Of a stretch of 64,000 bases of DNA, positions 17,244 to 27,082 are shown one piece after another. Source of the stretch: WTJH01 sp049889695 (lineage in GTDB: Bacteria; Bacteroidota; Bacteroidia; Flavobacteriales; Flavobacteriaceae); NCBI GenBank assembly GCA_049889695.1, contig JBMHCX010000006.1:62001-126000 (forward strand), in the 5' to 3' direction. The position numbers were made by a program, and so were the translations under genes. Under the pieces are notes generated by a model. The model searched no databases. It saw nothing but the letters and a program-made list of their open reading frames with translations, and was not told the DNA's origin. Every line of letters begins with the position of its first letter. The stretch's first letter is position 1.

Positions 17244-19013
17244 TTAAACTTTTCGTTCCATTTGTATCATCCCTCCAGCAGGAACGGTTAATACTTCACC
17301 TTTATGGGCTACTACCAATTCTCCTTGAGTACATAAATCCCCTTTACTATTCCTTATCGAGTACTTATAGTTTAAAATACTTTCGGTTCCTACCAACACT
17401 AGTTTTTCGGTAGATTTAACATTTAAGATATCTACGTATTGTTCTTTAGCATCAAGTAGTACCCATTTATCTGCATAAACAGCAATTATTTGTTTATCGT
17501 TCTTTTTTGCCCTTTGCATGGGATAATTTTCCATAGGTGATTCTGGAACAAAATTTTCTGAATGTAAAACCTCACGATTTTTTTTCCAGTAATCATTGTA
17601 GTGCTTAATCATTTTTAGATGATCATCATTGGCTTGATTTAAAAAAATAGAAATTTGTGGAACACCAAACAATGTGTTGATATAATGCAGAGCAGCCACC
17701 TCTAATTTTTCTTCTTCATGCCAGGTGACCATATCTGAATGAACAGCAGTATTTCCTGACAATAATTTTATATCTGTAATGCGAACCTTATTCATGGTAT
17801 AATCTCCGGGACAGTCGAAAGCCCGAAGCATATTCCCATATTTTCGCATGCTTGGTCCAGTATACTTTTGTCTAAATTCAATGAAAATATCAGATTTTAT
17901 AGTTTTTAACTTACAGACAATAGCATTTAAGAGTTTATCTACTGCCGTATTAATAGACAGGGTATCTTTTCCATCAGTATCAAAGCATGTATCGGGGTAA
18001 GCTTTGAAATCATCGATAAAGTCTAATTTTAAACCATCTAAATCCCATTGCTTAACCGCATTGGTGAAAGTTTCAACCAGATAGTCCCGAACCTCGGGAT
18101 AACGGGGATCAAAAACAGGTGCCCAACGATGATTTTCCGTTAAAAATTTACCCTTAAAGCGACGATATGCTTTTGATTTTTTCCCACAAAAAGGAACTGA
18201 AAACCACAAGCCAACTTTCATTTCGATATCGTGAATTTTATCGACTAAAGACGCTATGTTTTCAAATCGCTTGCTTTCCCAATCACCGGTAAAATCATAT
18301 CCCCGATTATTGTCTTTTGTTTGCCATCCGTCGTCAATAATTAAAGCATTAAAGCCAAGTTGTTTCGCAATTTCACATTCTCGTAAAAGGAGGGATTCAT
18401 CTAAATTTTGATGAAATTGATACCATGAAGAATATAAAGGTTCAAGTGCAATTGGGGGCACCTCTAAAGCCGTTAGCCCTATATTTTTCTCCCACCACTG
18501 GACAGTTTCTTTGATGGCCTCGTAAAACGGAATAGGTCTAAAATCAAAACGTAAATCAATACTGTATGAGTTTAGCGGATACTGTATTTCCGAAAATAGA
18601 TAAATAGTGGCATAAAAATGATCGTCTTCTTCTCTGTATTTTACAGACATTTCAATTTTACTGACTGTATCTGAACAAGCCACTGTGAATCGGTTGCCAT
18701 CGTCGCTCCCGAATAAAGTCATAAGGGGAGCGTCTATGGAAATTCTCGATTCTAGGGTCTGTAATTCCCAATCGGCTTCAATTCGTTTAGAGAAATCAGC
18801 TGTTGGTTTCCAAACGCCTTTCACATCAAGCGCTGGAAATTTCATTTGAATTTTAAGAGGTTTTGGTATAAAATTATCAGATTCATGATAGGAGAATTTA
18901 TACACAAATAAACCTTCATTATTCGATAATTCTTGGAGGTTTCCAAATGGGGAATTGTCATTTGACAAAACCTCTATTGAAATTTCACTTTCTATTTCTA
19001 AGTCGTTATTCAT
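17244..19013 (-). CDS. cytoplasmic clan-D (GH36-like) alpha-galactosidase
   Basis: This 589-residue protein has an N-terminal beta-sandwich region (about 1-170), a central TIM barrel (about 190-480) and a C-terminal beta domain. The barrel shows ALIIDDGW (about 223-230) and DGLKLDFID, where Asp331 corresponds to the clan-D nucleophile. The acid/base is probably Asp400 or Asp404 in AFDCPGD; the Gly-rich CxSGGG motif of classical GH36 enzymes is absent, so it is a divergent member. It has no signal peptide and should act in the cytoplasm on an imported alpha-galactoside. It overlaps the upstream FG-GAP gene by 8 nt and is followed by the SSS gene. GalK, GalT, GlpK and GlpD downstream suggest products galactose and glycerol, hence a galactosylglycerol such as floridoside (inference). 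Melibiose-type sugars are the alternative. Confidence 0.8.
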   Translation of the reverse strand: MNNDLEIESEISIEVLSNDNSPFGNLQELSNNEGLFVYKFSYHESDNFIPKPLKIQMKFPALDVKGVWKPTADFSKRIEADWELQTLESRISIDAPLMTLFGSDDGNRFTVACSDTVSKIEMSVKYREEDDHFYATIYLFSEIQYPLNSYSIDLRFDFRPIPFYEAIKETVQWWEKNIGLTALEVPPIALEPLYSSWYQFHQNLDESLLLRECEIAKQLGFNALIIDDGWQTKDNNRGYDFTGDWESKRFENIASLVDKIHDIEMKVGLWFSVPFCGKKSKAYRRFKGKFLTENHRWAPVFDPRYPEVRDYLVETFTNAVKQWDLDGLKLDFIDDFKAYPDTCFDTDGKDTLSINTAVDKLLNAIVCKLKTIKSDIFIEFRQKYTGPSMRKYGNMLRAFDCPGDYTMNKVRITDIKLLSGNTAVHSDMVTWHEEEKLEVAALHYINTLFGVPQISIFLNQANDDHLKMIKHYNDYWKKNREVLHSENFVPESPMENYPMQRAKKNDKQIIAVYADKWVLLDAKEQYVDILNVKSTEKLVLVGTESILNYKYSIRNSKGDLCTQGELVVAHKGEVLTVPAGGMIQMERKV

Positions 19014-22000
19014 TTTGAAATATGTATTCGAATAGTTGTAGCTTATTATTGTTTTGACCTACAACTATTGTTGACTGGGAGTTGTTTTTTAATGCAACAA
19101 TTGTATTAGATTGATAGGGGACATAAAAGCCACTTTGAGCTAAAGAAAGTGTCTTGAAACTCATGGAGGGGGTTCCTTCTAAAAGCAGTCCATAAAATGC
19201 GTCATATCTTCCATAGATAGCTTCGGCAGTATAATCGTTACCCACCAAGTATACATCCAAGTTTTGGTCACCATTAAAATCTTGTATCAGAATATCATTT
19301 ATGGGGGCTACTTGGCAAGCTTCAGGGAGTTGAATCAGCTTAAATTTATTTTCTCCAATATTTTCAATGATTACGGATGCGCTAGTAGTGACCTTCAAGG
19401 TTTTTTTATCTAACTCATCGATATTTAATAGGGAGATAAAATCAGCTTTTGAAAAATCGTTGTAGGACTGAAAATCTTTTTTGAGCTTTGGAAGTTGACG
19501 CATGATATCATCCCTGGATTGGAGCGGGTATAATGCTTTAGTGTTTTCCCTTTTAGCATATGCTGCCATAATGGGATCTATACTTCCATTAGTATCGTAA
19601 TCTTCAGTGAAAATGTAGATCGGCTCCTCTTGGGTAGGGTTTGTGAAATTATTCAATCCTTTATTTCCGATAATAAAATCTTGATCTCCATCGTGATCAA
19701 AATCTCCAGAAGCGATACTATTCCACCATCCATGGGTAAGTAAAGTATTCCCTTCTTGGTCTAGAATTTGAGCAGTATCTCGGGATAAATTTCCATTTTC
19801 GTTTTTGAAAAAACTGATTTCCATCCAATCCCCTACGATTACTAGGTCTTGCCAATCATCGTTGTTATAGTCTACCCAAATAGCATCTTTGACCATGCCA
19901 ATTTCTTCCAATCCTTCAACCTTCAACGACACAAACTTGTTGTCCACCCAACTGACGAGACTTTGTTTGGGAATACTTGGATAATTTAAGGGTACAATAT
20001 TGCTTCCAAAAAAGAAATCGGGATGACCATCCTTATTAAAATCACTTATACGTATACAACTATTATTTTGTAGTAAATCCATCTGGATTGGTGATTTTAA
20101 AAATGTATTGTTCTCATTCCAATAGATACGATTTTGGTAGAGTTCATGTCCCTTAGGGTATTGGTTTCCACCACTTGTTACAATCAGGTCTAAATCATTA
20201 TCATTATCCAAATCAACAAAGACTGCATCTGTGTCTTCGTAGGCCTCACCTTCGAGCTGATCGATTAATGTAAATGTTCCTTTCTTGTTCTGTTCCCATA
20301 TTTGACTTTTTTCCCCGTGACTTCCTCCAATAAAAAGTAAGTTTTTACCTCCTTTAGTACTTGTGCCAGTTGCGAGAGCAGGTCCAAATTTGGAGTGCTG
20401 GGTGTTTAGTAAAGGTTGTTTTAAGTAATCATTGGATTTATTTTCTAGATGGACATAGGGTAGGAGCTCCGATTTATTTTCCAGTAAAGTTTTGATTGAA
20501 TCATGAGCTTGCTTGGATAATGATTTTTCAATATTTAGGGTAAGAGTTCTATTTCCTTCCACCTTGAAAAAACGATTGGTTTTTCCATCAGGCCATATTA
20601 TTTCAAGGGAATCTATCGTAGGAGTCTTAATTCCAAAAAATGCTCCTAATTCAACAGAGGATAAATATCCTCTTATTCGAGATTGAAAATGAGATTGTTT
20701 TACACCCTGATTCCACAGTGTAATTTTTGCACCAATTGCAAAGGGATTTTGTTTAGTTCCTTGAAGTTTAACTTTTAAAAAGTTAGGTTTTGTTTGTTCT
20801 ATTGTATTTTCAAATACGAATGCTTCCTGATTAATATTATTAACAATCATATCTAAATCCCCATCAAGATCTAGATCTGCATAGGCAGCACCATTGGAAA
20901 GTGATTTTTGAGCGGGAAACAAATCTTTTTTTTCGAACCGTGTTCCCCCTTTACTTTCGAAGTAGTAATTCGCTAATTCTACTGCTTCAAGCTCATCGAT
21001 TAATTTTTTGAGTTGTGCATTTCTAGTTTCTTGGGTGCCAAAGACATTATTTTGTTTGGAATAATTGATAAAGTCAAGATTTGTAATGTCTTTTCCATAA
21101 CCATTTGTTATGTAAAGGTCTAGGTCTCCATCCAAATCATAATCGGCAAATAAAGGGGCCCAACTCCAATCAGTTTTAGCCACATTGGTCTGAAACGAAA
21201 CCTCACTAAAAACTAAATCTCCGTTGGGTTTAGCCCCTTGTGAAAGTTGCAAGGTGTTGTGCATATACTGGGGGATATAATCATTCTTTAGGGCTAATTC
21301 AAATTTGTCGTAATTCATGGACCCCAACATTTCCTTTTGTCGTTTGTAATCTTCCGGCAGCATATCCAATACCATGATTTCTGGAATATTATCCTGATTT
21401 AAATCAGCAATATCTAACCCCATAGAATTAAAAGTTTGATGTTTGAGATATTTACTGGCTTGATCTTTAAAAGAAAATGAACCATCTTCATTACGATAGT
21501 TCATATATAAAATATCATTGGTAATAAAATCGTTGCCTGTATATATATCAATCAATCCGTTGTTGTCAAAATCGTGAATCCCCAATCCCAGTCCAAAACC
21601 CTTTTGTAGAATACCACTTTGTTTAGTTCGATCCGTAAAAAAGACATGGTTTAAACTGTCATTGAAGTTATTTTCTAAAAAGATATCTCTTAATTCATTT
21701 GGGAAATATCGTTTGGGCATTGGAGAATTTTTATCAAAACGAACATTCCCATTCGTTAGGATATAAGCATCGAGATCGCCATCGTTGTCATAATCAAAAA
21801 ATACAGTCTGTTGTGAATATCCACCTTCATCTAAACCATAGGCCTTGGCTTGTTCTTCAAAATAGGGGATACCGTCATCGTCGAGGCCCTGATTAACAAA
21901 AAGTAGATTTTTGCAATCGTTGTTACAGTCTGCTCCTCCAACGTTAAGATACAAGTCTTCCCAGCCATCAGAATTGATATCGACGACAGTAACCCCATTT

Positions 22001-22332
22001 AGCCAAGCGTCTGTATTTAAATTACTAGACTCTGTAATGTCTTTGAATTTAAATGCACTTAGGTTGAGGTATAGCCTCCCACTGACTTGATTGCCGGATA
22101 AATAAACATCTGGCAAGCCGTCATTATTGAAATCTCCAATTCCTACTCCACCCCCATTATAACAATATTGGAAGTTAAGGAGGTTTACCGTTTCATTAGT
22201 AGTAATTCTATTGTTGAAGTTTATTCCAGAATCTTTAACCATCTTCATCAAGACAGGTTTTTTTTCTAGCACTCCATCCCAACACCCTAAAAATGCTAGT
22301 AAACAGAGAATTAAAATCAATGATCTGTACAT
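19006..22332 (-). CDS. surface lipoprotein with FG-GAP/VCBS repeats and ASPIC/UnbV domain
   Basis: This 1108-residue protein starts with a lipoprotein signal (LCLLAFLGC, Cys17). Many calcium-binding FG-GAP/VCBS motifs follow, for example DFNNDGLPD (67-75), DYDNDGDLD, DFDNNGLID, DYDLDGDLD and, in the C-terminal half, DFNKDGHPD and DFDHDGDQD, which suggests two beta-propellers. Between them, near residue 580, IWPDGKTNRF marks an ASPIC/UnbV domain. The gene lies between susD and the alpha-galactosidase gene. Such proteins often accompany SusCD pairs in marine flavobacteria, and a role as extra surface ligand-binding component is plausible but unproven. No enzymatic motif is visible. An inverted repeat separates it from susD. 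Confidence 0.85.
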   Translation of the reverse strand: MYRSLILILCLLAFLGCWDGVLEKKPVLMKMVKDSGINFNNRITTNETVNLLNFQYCYNGGGVGIGDFNNDGLPDVYLSGNQVSGRLYLNLSAFKFKDITESSNLNTDAWLNGVTVVDINSDGWEDLYLNVGGADCNNDCKNLLFVNQGLDDDGIPYFEEQAKAYGLDEGGYSQQTVFFDYDNDGDLDAYILTNGNVRFDKNSPMPKRYFPNELRDIFLENNFNDSLNHVFFTDRTKQSGILQKGFGLGLGIHDFDNNGLIDIYTGNDFITNDILYMNYRNEDGSFSFKDQASKYLKHQTFNSMGLDIADLNQDNIPEIMVLDMLPEDYKRQKEMLGSMNYDKFELALKNDYIPQYMHNTLQLSQGAKPNGDLVFSEVSFQTNVAKTDWSWAPLFADYDLDGDLDLYITNGYGKDITNLDFINYSKQNNVFGTQETRNAQLKKLIDELEAVELANYYFESKGGTRFEKKDLFPAQKSLSNGAAYADLDLDGDLDMIVNNINQEAFVFENTIEQTKPNFLKVKLQGTKQNPFAIGAKITLWNQGVKQSHFQSRIRGYLSSVELGAFFGIKTPTIDSLEIIWPDGKTNRFFKVEGNRTLTLNIEKSLSKQAHDSIKTLLENKSELLPYVHLENKSNDYLKQPLLNTQHSKFGPALATGTSTKGGKNLLFIGGSHGEKSQIWEQNKKGTFTLIDQLEGEAYEDTDAVFVDLDNDNDLDLIVTSGGNQYPKGHELYQNRIYWNENNTFLKSPIQMDLLQNNSCIRISDFNKDGHPDFFFGSNIVPLNYPSIPKQSLVSWVDNKFVSLKVEGLEEIGMVKDAIWVDYNNDDWQDLVIVGDWMEISFFKNENGNLSRDTAQILDQEGNTLLTHGWWNSIASGDFDHDGDQDFIIGNKGLNNFTNPTQEEPIYIFTEDYDTNGSIDPIMAAYAKRENTKALYPLQSRDDIMRQLPKLKKDFQSYNDFSKADFISLLNIDELDKKTLKVTTSASVIIENIGENKFKLIQLPEACQVAPINDILIQDFNGDQNLDVYLVGNDYTAEAIYGRYDAFYGLLLEGTPSMSFKTLSLAQSGFYVPYQSNTIVALKNNSQSTIVVGQNNNKLQLFEYIFQNE

Positions 22333-22357
22333 GCGTTTTGAACAAGAATAAATTTAT

Positions 22358-22394
22358 AAGAGCCAAACAAAATTGAAAATAATGTTTGGCTCTT
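22358..22394 (-). terminator. hairpin between susD and the FG-GAP lipoprotein gene
   Basis: AAGAGCCAAACA (22358-22369) and TGTTTGGCTCTT (22383-22394) form a perfect 12-bp stem with a 13-nt loop. On the minus strand it lies 32 nt after the susD stop and is followed by an AT-rich stretch but not a clean T run. It may partly terminate or stabilise the susCD message, so that receptor genes are expressed above the downstream enzymes. Confidence 0.65.
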
Positions 22395-22425
22395 TAAATA
22401 GGACTAACTCCTGTAATATAATTCT

Positions 22426-23994
22426 TTAGTAGCCAGGATTTTGCTCTAAATTAGGGTTTGAATCCATTTCTGAATTTGGAATCCAAATATACTCGTGTTT
22501 ATTTGATTCAAATACTCCACCACTAAGTGATTTAGGATGTGTTCCATGCAAAGAGTTTGCCCCTAAATATTCATCCGCAAGTCCCCAGCGAACTAAGTCA
22601 AAAAATCGATGTCCCTCAATGGCCAATTCCATTGCACGTTCGTTGATGATTTTTTGTCTCAGATCACTTTGAGAGATTCCAGGATTAGTATTGGCAATAA
22701 GTGAAATGCCCGCACGATTTCTTACCATGTCTATGTATTGAACAGCATCTGAAGTTCTTCCGTCCTCGTTTAAGGCTTCAGCCAACATCAATAAGACATC
22801 CGCATATCGAATAATTCTCCAATTATTTCCAACGTTGGTTCCAAGGAAATCAACTTGATCTCTAGTTCCAATATCTAATCCGGCATATTTCTTTGTGAAA
22901 ATAGCAGGTAAATTTGCATCAGCTGCAACCTGAATATCTGTTGCGAAATCCGTAGCAAAATCAGTCCCACCATATCCTTGAGCACCTGTATAGTTATAAA
23001 CCAAAGATGCATTTCTTCGGACTACATCACCTTCAGCTTCGTATAGGTCACGAAGCCATTGATTAACTAAATGGCTTCTATCCGGAGATTTCGTAGGAGG
23101 AGCGTAATCGATATGAAAATTCCCCATATTACCAGTTCCTGGTATATCTTGCCCCCATACAAAGGTCTCTTGTCCGAGATATTGTAGTTCAAAGACAGAC
23201 TCTGCATTGTTTTCATTGGTTGTGCTAAAGTTATCTTCATATTGTGCTGCTGGGAGTAAGCTATATCTTCCCACGAGTGTTGCTAATGTTTGATGAGCAG
23301 CAGACCAGTTTCCTTGATATAGGTAGCTCTTCCCTTTGAGTGCAGTAGCAGATCCAGATGTTGGACGACCTAAATCAGCACCCGACCAGCTGGCTGGCAA
23401 CAGGGTTTCAGCTCTTTCTAAATCTGAGATGATTTGAGACCAAACATTAGCTTTTGTTGCTTGTTCAACGTACAAATTATCTAAGTCTGGTTGCTCAGTA
23501 ATTAACGGTACGCTGCCATATAGATTAAGAAGATACCAGTAATCGAAGGCTCTTAAAAAATACGCTTGTCCAACCAAACCGTTTCTTGTAGTAGCGTCTG
23601 GTATCCCCTGCTCGTCTACATTAGAGATGATATTATTACATCTTGCAATAGATTTGTAGAGCTCTTGCCAAGGTTCAGTTGCCCATCGATCGCCAGGACT
23701 TCCTTGGAAAGTGGACATGGCAGTATTACTTCCAAAAGGGAAGATGTTAAATTCATCGGAGCGTAAAAGAGCACCTGTATGGACAATTCGCCCCCAGAAG
23801 AATGTGTTTGTAATCGGATGAAAAGCCCCGTTTACGGCTGCCTTTACTTGCTCAACAGATGTTCCGAAGTTTCCTGTCGAGGTGGCATTATTATTTTCTT
23901 GCTCTAAAATATCATCTGCACAGGCAGCTACAAAAAGCAGTGACAAGCCCAAAGCCATTTTAGAGGTCATCTGTATTAATTTTTTCATGTTCAT
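22426..23994 (-). CDS. susD: SusD-like outer-membrane substrate-binding lipoprotein
   Basis: This 522-residue lipoprotein (signal ending LLFVAAC, Cys25) is the lid of a SusCD outer-membrane import complex. It shows the usual features: an N-terminal helical TPR-like region (QAYFLRAFDYWYLLNLYG, about 145-162), the conserved motif DVLLMLAEALNE, and the C-terminal IINERAMELAIEGHRFFDLVRWG. It follows susC by 12 nt. The partner genes downstream point to an alpha-galactosyl compound as ligand. ATG at 23994 gives MNMKK; the ATG two codons later is equally possible. Confidence 0.93.
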   Translation of the reverse strand: MNMKKLIQMTSKMALGLSLLFVAACADDILEQENNNATSTGNFGTSVEQVKAAVNGAFHPITNTFFWGRIVHTGALLRSDEFNIFPFGSNTAMSTFQGSPGDRWATEPWQELYKSIARCNNIISNVDEQGIPDATTRNGLVGQAYFLRAFDYWYLLNLYGSVPLITEQPDLDNLYVEQATKANVWSQIISDLERAETLLPASWSGADLGRPTSGSATALKGKSYLYQGNWSAAHQTLATLVGRYSLLPAAQYEDNFSTTNENNAESVFELQYLGQETFVWGQDIPGTGNMGNFHIDYAPPTKSPDRSHLVNQWLRDLYEAEGDVVRRNASLVYNYTGAQGYGGTDFATDFATDIQVAADANLPAIFTKKYAGLDIGTRDQVDFLGTNVGNNWRIIRYADVLLMLAEALNEDGRTSDAVQYIDMVRNRAGISLIANTNPGISQSDLRQKIINERAMELAIEGHRFFDLVRWGLADEYLGANSLHGTHPKSLSGGVFESNKHEYIWIPNSEMDSNPNLEQNPGY

Positions 23995-24006
23995 ATTTCT
24001 TTAATA

Positions 24007-26991
24007 TTAAAATGTCGCTTGAATGCCAAACATTACTGTTCTTGCATTAGGATAAGCTCGTGCATCTAATCCTCTACTTAAGAGTGGATTTACAGGGGTT
24101 CTAAGCCCAGGAACACCCGTATTTCTGTTTGCTCGACCTCCATTTGTAGAAGCTACATCCGGATCATATCCACTGTAATTTGTGATAACAAATAAATTTT
24201 GAGCATTTAAAGATAGGCGAACGTCTTTGACCCAATCGACACCAAAGGCACCGTTGTCAAAAGTATATCCGACATCTAAGTTTCGCAATCTAAAGTAAGA
24301 TCCATCTTCAACGAAGAAGGAAGAAGGAGCCTTATTTCCAGCGGCATCCGAAATTGACGCTCTAGGAATATTGGTATCTGTGTTGGTTGGAGTCCACGAA
24401 TTTGAAACCTCACTAAGTCTACCACCATCTTGCCATAAAATACTGTAGTATCTTGAAAGGTTGTAAATTTCATTTCCTTGTACACCATTAAAGGCAAGGT
24501 TTAAATCCCAGTTTTTATAGGTAGCCCCATAATTGATTCCATAAGTAAAATCTGGTACTGGGTCTCCAATCACTTGTTGTTCGTCGCTCACACGTACAAA
24601 ATCACCCGTTTGTGGGTTCACTCTATCTTCTACTAAATATCCATAGTAGGCACCGATAGGCTGCCCTGAAAGTGTTCTATTTACTACACGAAGGTCTTCA
24701 TCGATCGCAGGACCTAAAATTGGATTTGGAATTTCATCTGCTTTGCTCTCAAGGTTAAAGGCAAAATTTGTTCCGATTGCATGAGAAATCCCTCCACTTG
24801 TCTTTTTGTAGCGGAAATCTAATTCTAATCCTTTATTGATTAAGGTTCCTGCATTTCTAGTAACAGGTAAGCTTACCCCAGTAGTAGATGGAACATTAAT
24901 CGCTACCAATACATCTTCTATACTTTTGGAAAAGTAATCAGCTGTGATGAAAAATGAATCCTCCATAAACGACATATCGAAACCGATATCGAAAGTTTTT
25001 GTTGTTTCCCATACTAAGCTTGGATCGGCCAAAGTTGTTTGGGCTAATCCTTGCGCAAGCGACCCCGCAAATGAGGTGTTGGATTGATTGGCCAAGAATA
25101 CCGATTGTGTTGGATAGAACACATCAGGGTAAGATCCCAATTCTCCATAAGAAGCTCTGAGTTTGAAATAGCTAATCTTACTGGAAGAGAAGAAACTTTC
25201 ATCACTAATATTCCAAGCTCCTGAAAAAGATGGAAATACTCCAGCACGATTATCACGGTCAAATCTTGAAGATTCGTCCTGACGAACAGTAGCTGATAGA
25301 ATATACTTTCCTTTATAATTATAGTTTAAACGCCCAAAATAAGAGCGTAGTCCAGCATAATTATTGGATCCTAAAAGGATCAGCTGATCACTTGCTGGTA
25401 GGGCACTAATTGTTTGGATAGAATTGGCGGGTGTTCCTTGTCCATAAACACCACTTCCTTTTTGACTCTCTGAAAAGAAGGTATATCCGACTAAAGCACC
25501 AATTTTATGATTTCCAAACTCTTTGGTGTAGTTAAGGGTTGGTTCTACCAAAATATTGACGTTATCTTGTCTGAAATCTGTTAAATCATTTTGTTGATTT
25601 ACATTTAAGACAGCATCGACATTACTCATGAAATAGGTAGGTGTAAATTGAAATGCATTTCTAGATAAGTAATCTATACCAAAGTTTACAGAAGCCTTTA
25701 AGTCGTCTGTTACTTGGTAGTCCAATTTGAAATTTCCAAAAACGGTCCTTGTTGTTACCATATTTTTTTCCAAAGATGCAAGTCCATATTGGTTTACTCC
25801 ACCAGGTCCATGAACGTTTTGAGAAGGAGCTTCAAATCCACCTTCGTTGGCAGAATTACGGACATTTAAGGTCGGTACGGATACTCCATCCCATCCGAAC
25901 CAGTTATTTTCTTGTAATTTACCTTCTGTGATCCCGATTGATTCACTAAGGGTGAATTTCCCAAATTCAAATCTTGAGTTCACTCTAAAGTTTATACGCT
26001 TGAAACCAGAGCCTACTAAGATTCCGTCTTGATTGAAGTAATTTCCAGAAGCATAAAAAGAGGAGTTTTCCCCACCTCCTGAAATTCCAAAGCCTACCTC
26101 TTCAACAACTGCACGGTCTAAGTTCTCTTCTTGCCAATCTGTATCTACCCCATTCCAAGTTACACGAGTAGACTCACCGTCATTCTCATAGCGTTGGTTG
26201 AGGTAATTGGTGTATTCTTGACCATTAAGGTAGTCGAGTTTTTTACTTGGTGTATCAAATCCTATACGAGTTCTGACAGTCACTTCTACTTCACTGTTCT
26301 TCTGTCCTCGATTAGTATTTATTAGTACAACACCATTTGCAGCTCTAGCTCCATAAATAGCTGATGCAGCTGCATCTTTCAAAACAGAAATATCTACAAT
26401 GTCGTTTGGATTGATATAATCCATGTTATCGACAAACAGACCGTCAACCACATATAGGGGAGCAGCATTACTTAAAGAATTTACTCCTCGGATAAATACG
26501 TTTGTACTACCTCCGGGTTGTCCTCCAAAGGCTTCCACTTGAACCCCCGCAAGCTTTCCTTGTAGCGAGGCAGTTGGATTTCCTGCAATTACATTTTGAA
26601 TGGCTTCTTTTTTAATCGTTGAAACAGATCCCGTTAGTTCTCTTTTGATCGAAGTTCCATAACCAACAGTCACGACAACTTCATCAAGAGCTTCTGTGCT
26701 TTCCATTAAAGTAATGTCATAAGACGCATTTGTTCCTACAGTCACTTCTTGCGTTTCAAAGCCAACGTAACTAAAGACTAATACAGCGCCTTCACTTACA
26801 TTAATCGAATAATTCCCATCAAAATCTGTAGTTACTCCGTTTGTTGTCCCTTTCACAAGGACAGTAACTCCAGGAAGTGGAGAATTAGCATCAGATACTG
26901 ATCCGTTAACAACAGTCTCCTGAGCCCATAAGCCACTAGAAGACATTAGTATCATTAACGTCAGCATAAAATAATACATTTGTTTTTTCAT
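24007..26991 (-). CDS. susC: SusC-like TonB-dependent outer-membrane transporter
   Basis: This 994-residue protein has a signal peptide ending near GLWAQ, a carboxypeptidase-regulatory-like domain (about 25-105, with GVTTDFDGNYSI), a plug domain (about 110-225, with ALDEVVVTVGYGT and VFIRGVNSL) and a long beta-barrel ending MFGIQATF with the typical C-terminal Phe. It takes up oligosaccharide or small glycoside with energy from TonB-ExbBD, together with SusD. It is the first structural gene of the cassette; a -7 box at 27036-27043 and a repeated operator-like site at 27010-27028 precede it. The gntR gene lies 91 nt upstream. Confidence 0.95.
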   Translation of the reverse strand: MKKQMYYFMLTLMILMSSSGLWAQETVVNGSVSDANSPLPGVTVLVKGTTNGVTTDFDGNYSINVSEGAVLVFSYVGFETQEVTVGTNASYDITLMESTEALDEVVVTVGYGTSIKRELTGSVSTIKKEAIQNVIAGNPTASLQGKLAGVQVEAFGGQPGGSTNVFIRGVNSLSNAAPLYVVDGLFVDNMDYINPNDIVDISVLKDAAASAIYGARAANGVVLINTNRGQKNSEVEVTVRTRIGFDTPSKKLDYLNGQEYTNYLNQRYENDGESTRVTWNGVDTDWQEENLDRAVVEEVGFGISGGGENSSFYASGNYFNQDGILVGSGFKRINFRVNSRFEFGKFTLSESIGITEGKLQENNWFGWDGVSVPTLNVRNSANEGGFEAPSQNVHGPGGVNQYGLASLEKNMVTTRTVFGNFKLDYQVTDDLKASVNFGIDYLSRNAFQFTPTYFMSNVDAVLNVNQQNDLTDFRQDNVNILVEPTLNYTKEFGNHKIGALVGYTFFSESQKGSGVYGQGTPANSIQTISALPASDQLILLGSNNYAGLRSYFGRLNYNYKGKYILSATVRQDESSRFDRDNRAGVFPSFSGAWNISDESFFSSSKISYFKLRASYGELGSYPDVFYPTQSVFLANQSNTSFAGSLAQGLAQTTLADPSLVWETTKTFDIGFDMSFMEDSFFITADYFSKSIEDVLVAINVPSTTGVSLPVTRNAGTLINKGLELDFRYKKTSGGISHAIGTNFAFNLESKADEIPNPILGPAIDEDLRVVNRTLSGQPIGAYYGYLVEDRVNPQTGDFVRVSDEQQVIGDPVPDFTYGINYGATYKNWDLNLAFNGVQGNEIYNLSRYYSILWQDGGRLSEVSNSWTPTNTDTNIPRASISDAAGNKAPSSFFVEDGSYFRLRNLDVGYTFDNGAFGVDWVKDVRLSLNAQNLFVITNYSGYDPDVASTNGGRANRNTGVPGLRTPVNPLLSRGLDARAYPNARTVMFGIQATF

Positions 26992-27009
26992 AAAAGTTTG
27001 GTTTTATTT

Positions 27010-27028
27010 ACTATGCTAAACTATGCTA
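27010..27028 (-). promoter_or_regulatory. probable GntR operator (two ACTATGCTA repeats)
   Basis: ACTATGCTA occurs at 27010-27018 and again at 27020-27028, one base apart, and the outer ends ACTA/TAGT are also inverted. It lies 19-37 nt before the susC ATG and directly downstream of the -7 box, where a bound repressor would block transcription. Binding by the adjacent GntR protein is inferred from position. Confidence 0.5.
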
Positions 27029-27035
27029 GTCTCCC

Positions 27036-27043
27036 CAAACTTA
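27036..27043 (-). promoter_or_regulatory. -7 box of the susC promoter
   Basis: On the minus strand this reads TAAGTTTG, a match to TANNTTTG, 45 nt before the susC start codon. The -33 region is not a good TTTG (it reads about CTTAAA), which fits a regulated promoter. Confidence 0.5.
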
Positions 27044-27082
27044 AAAAAATAATTTATAATTTTAAGATTTAAACGTGAAAAA

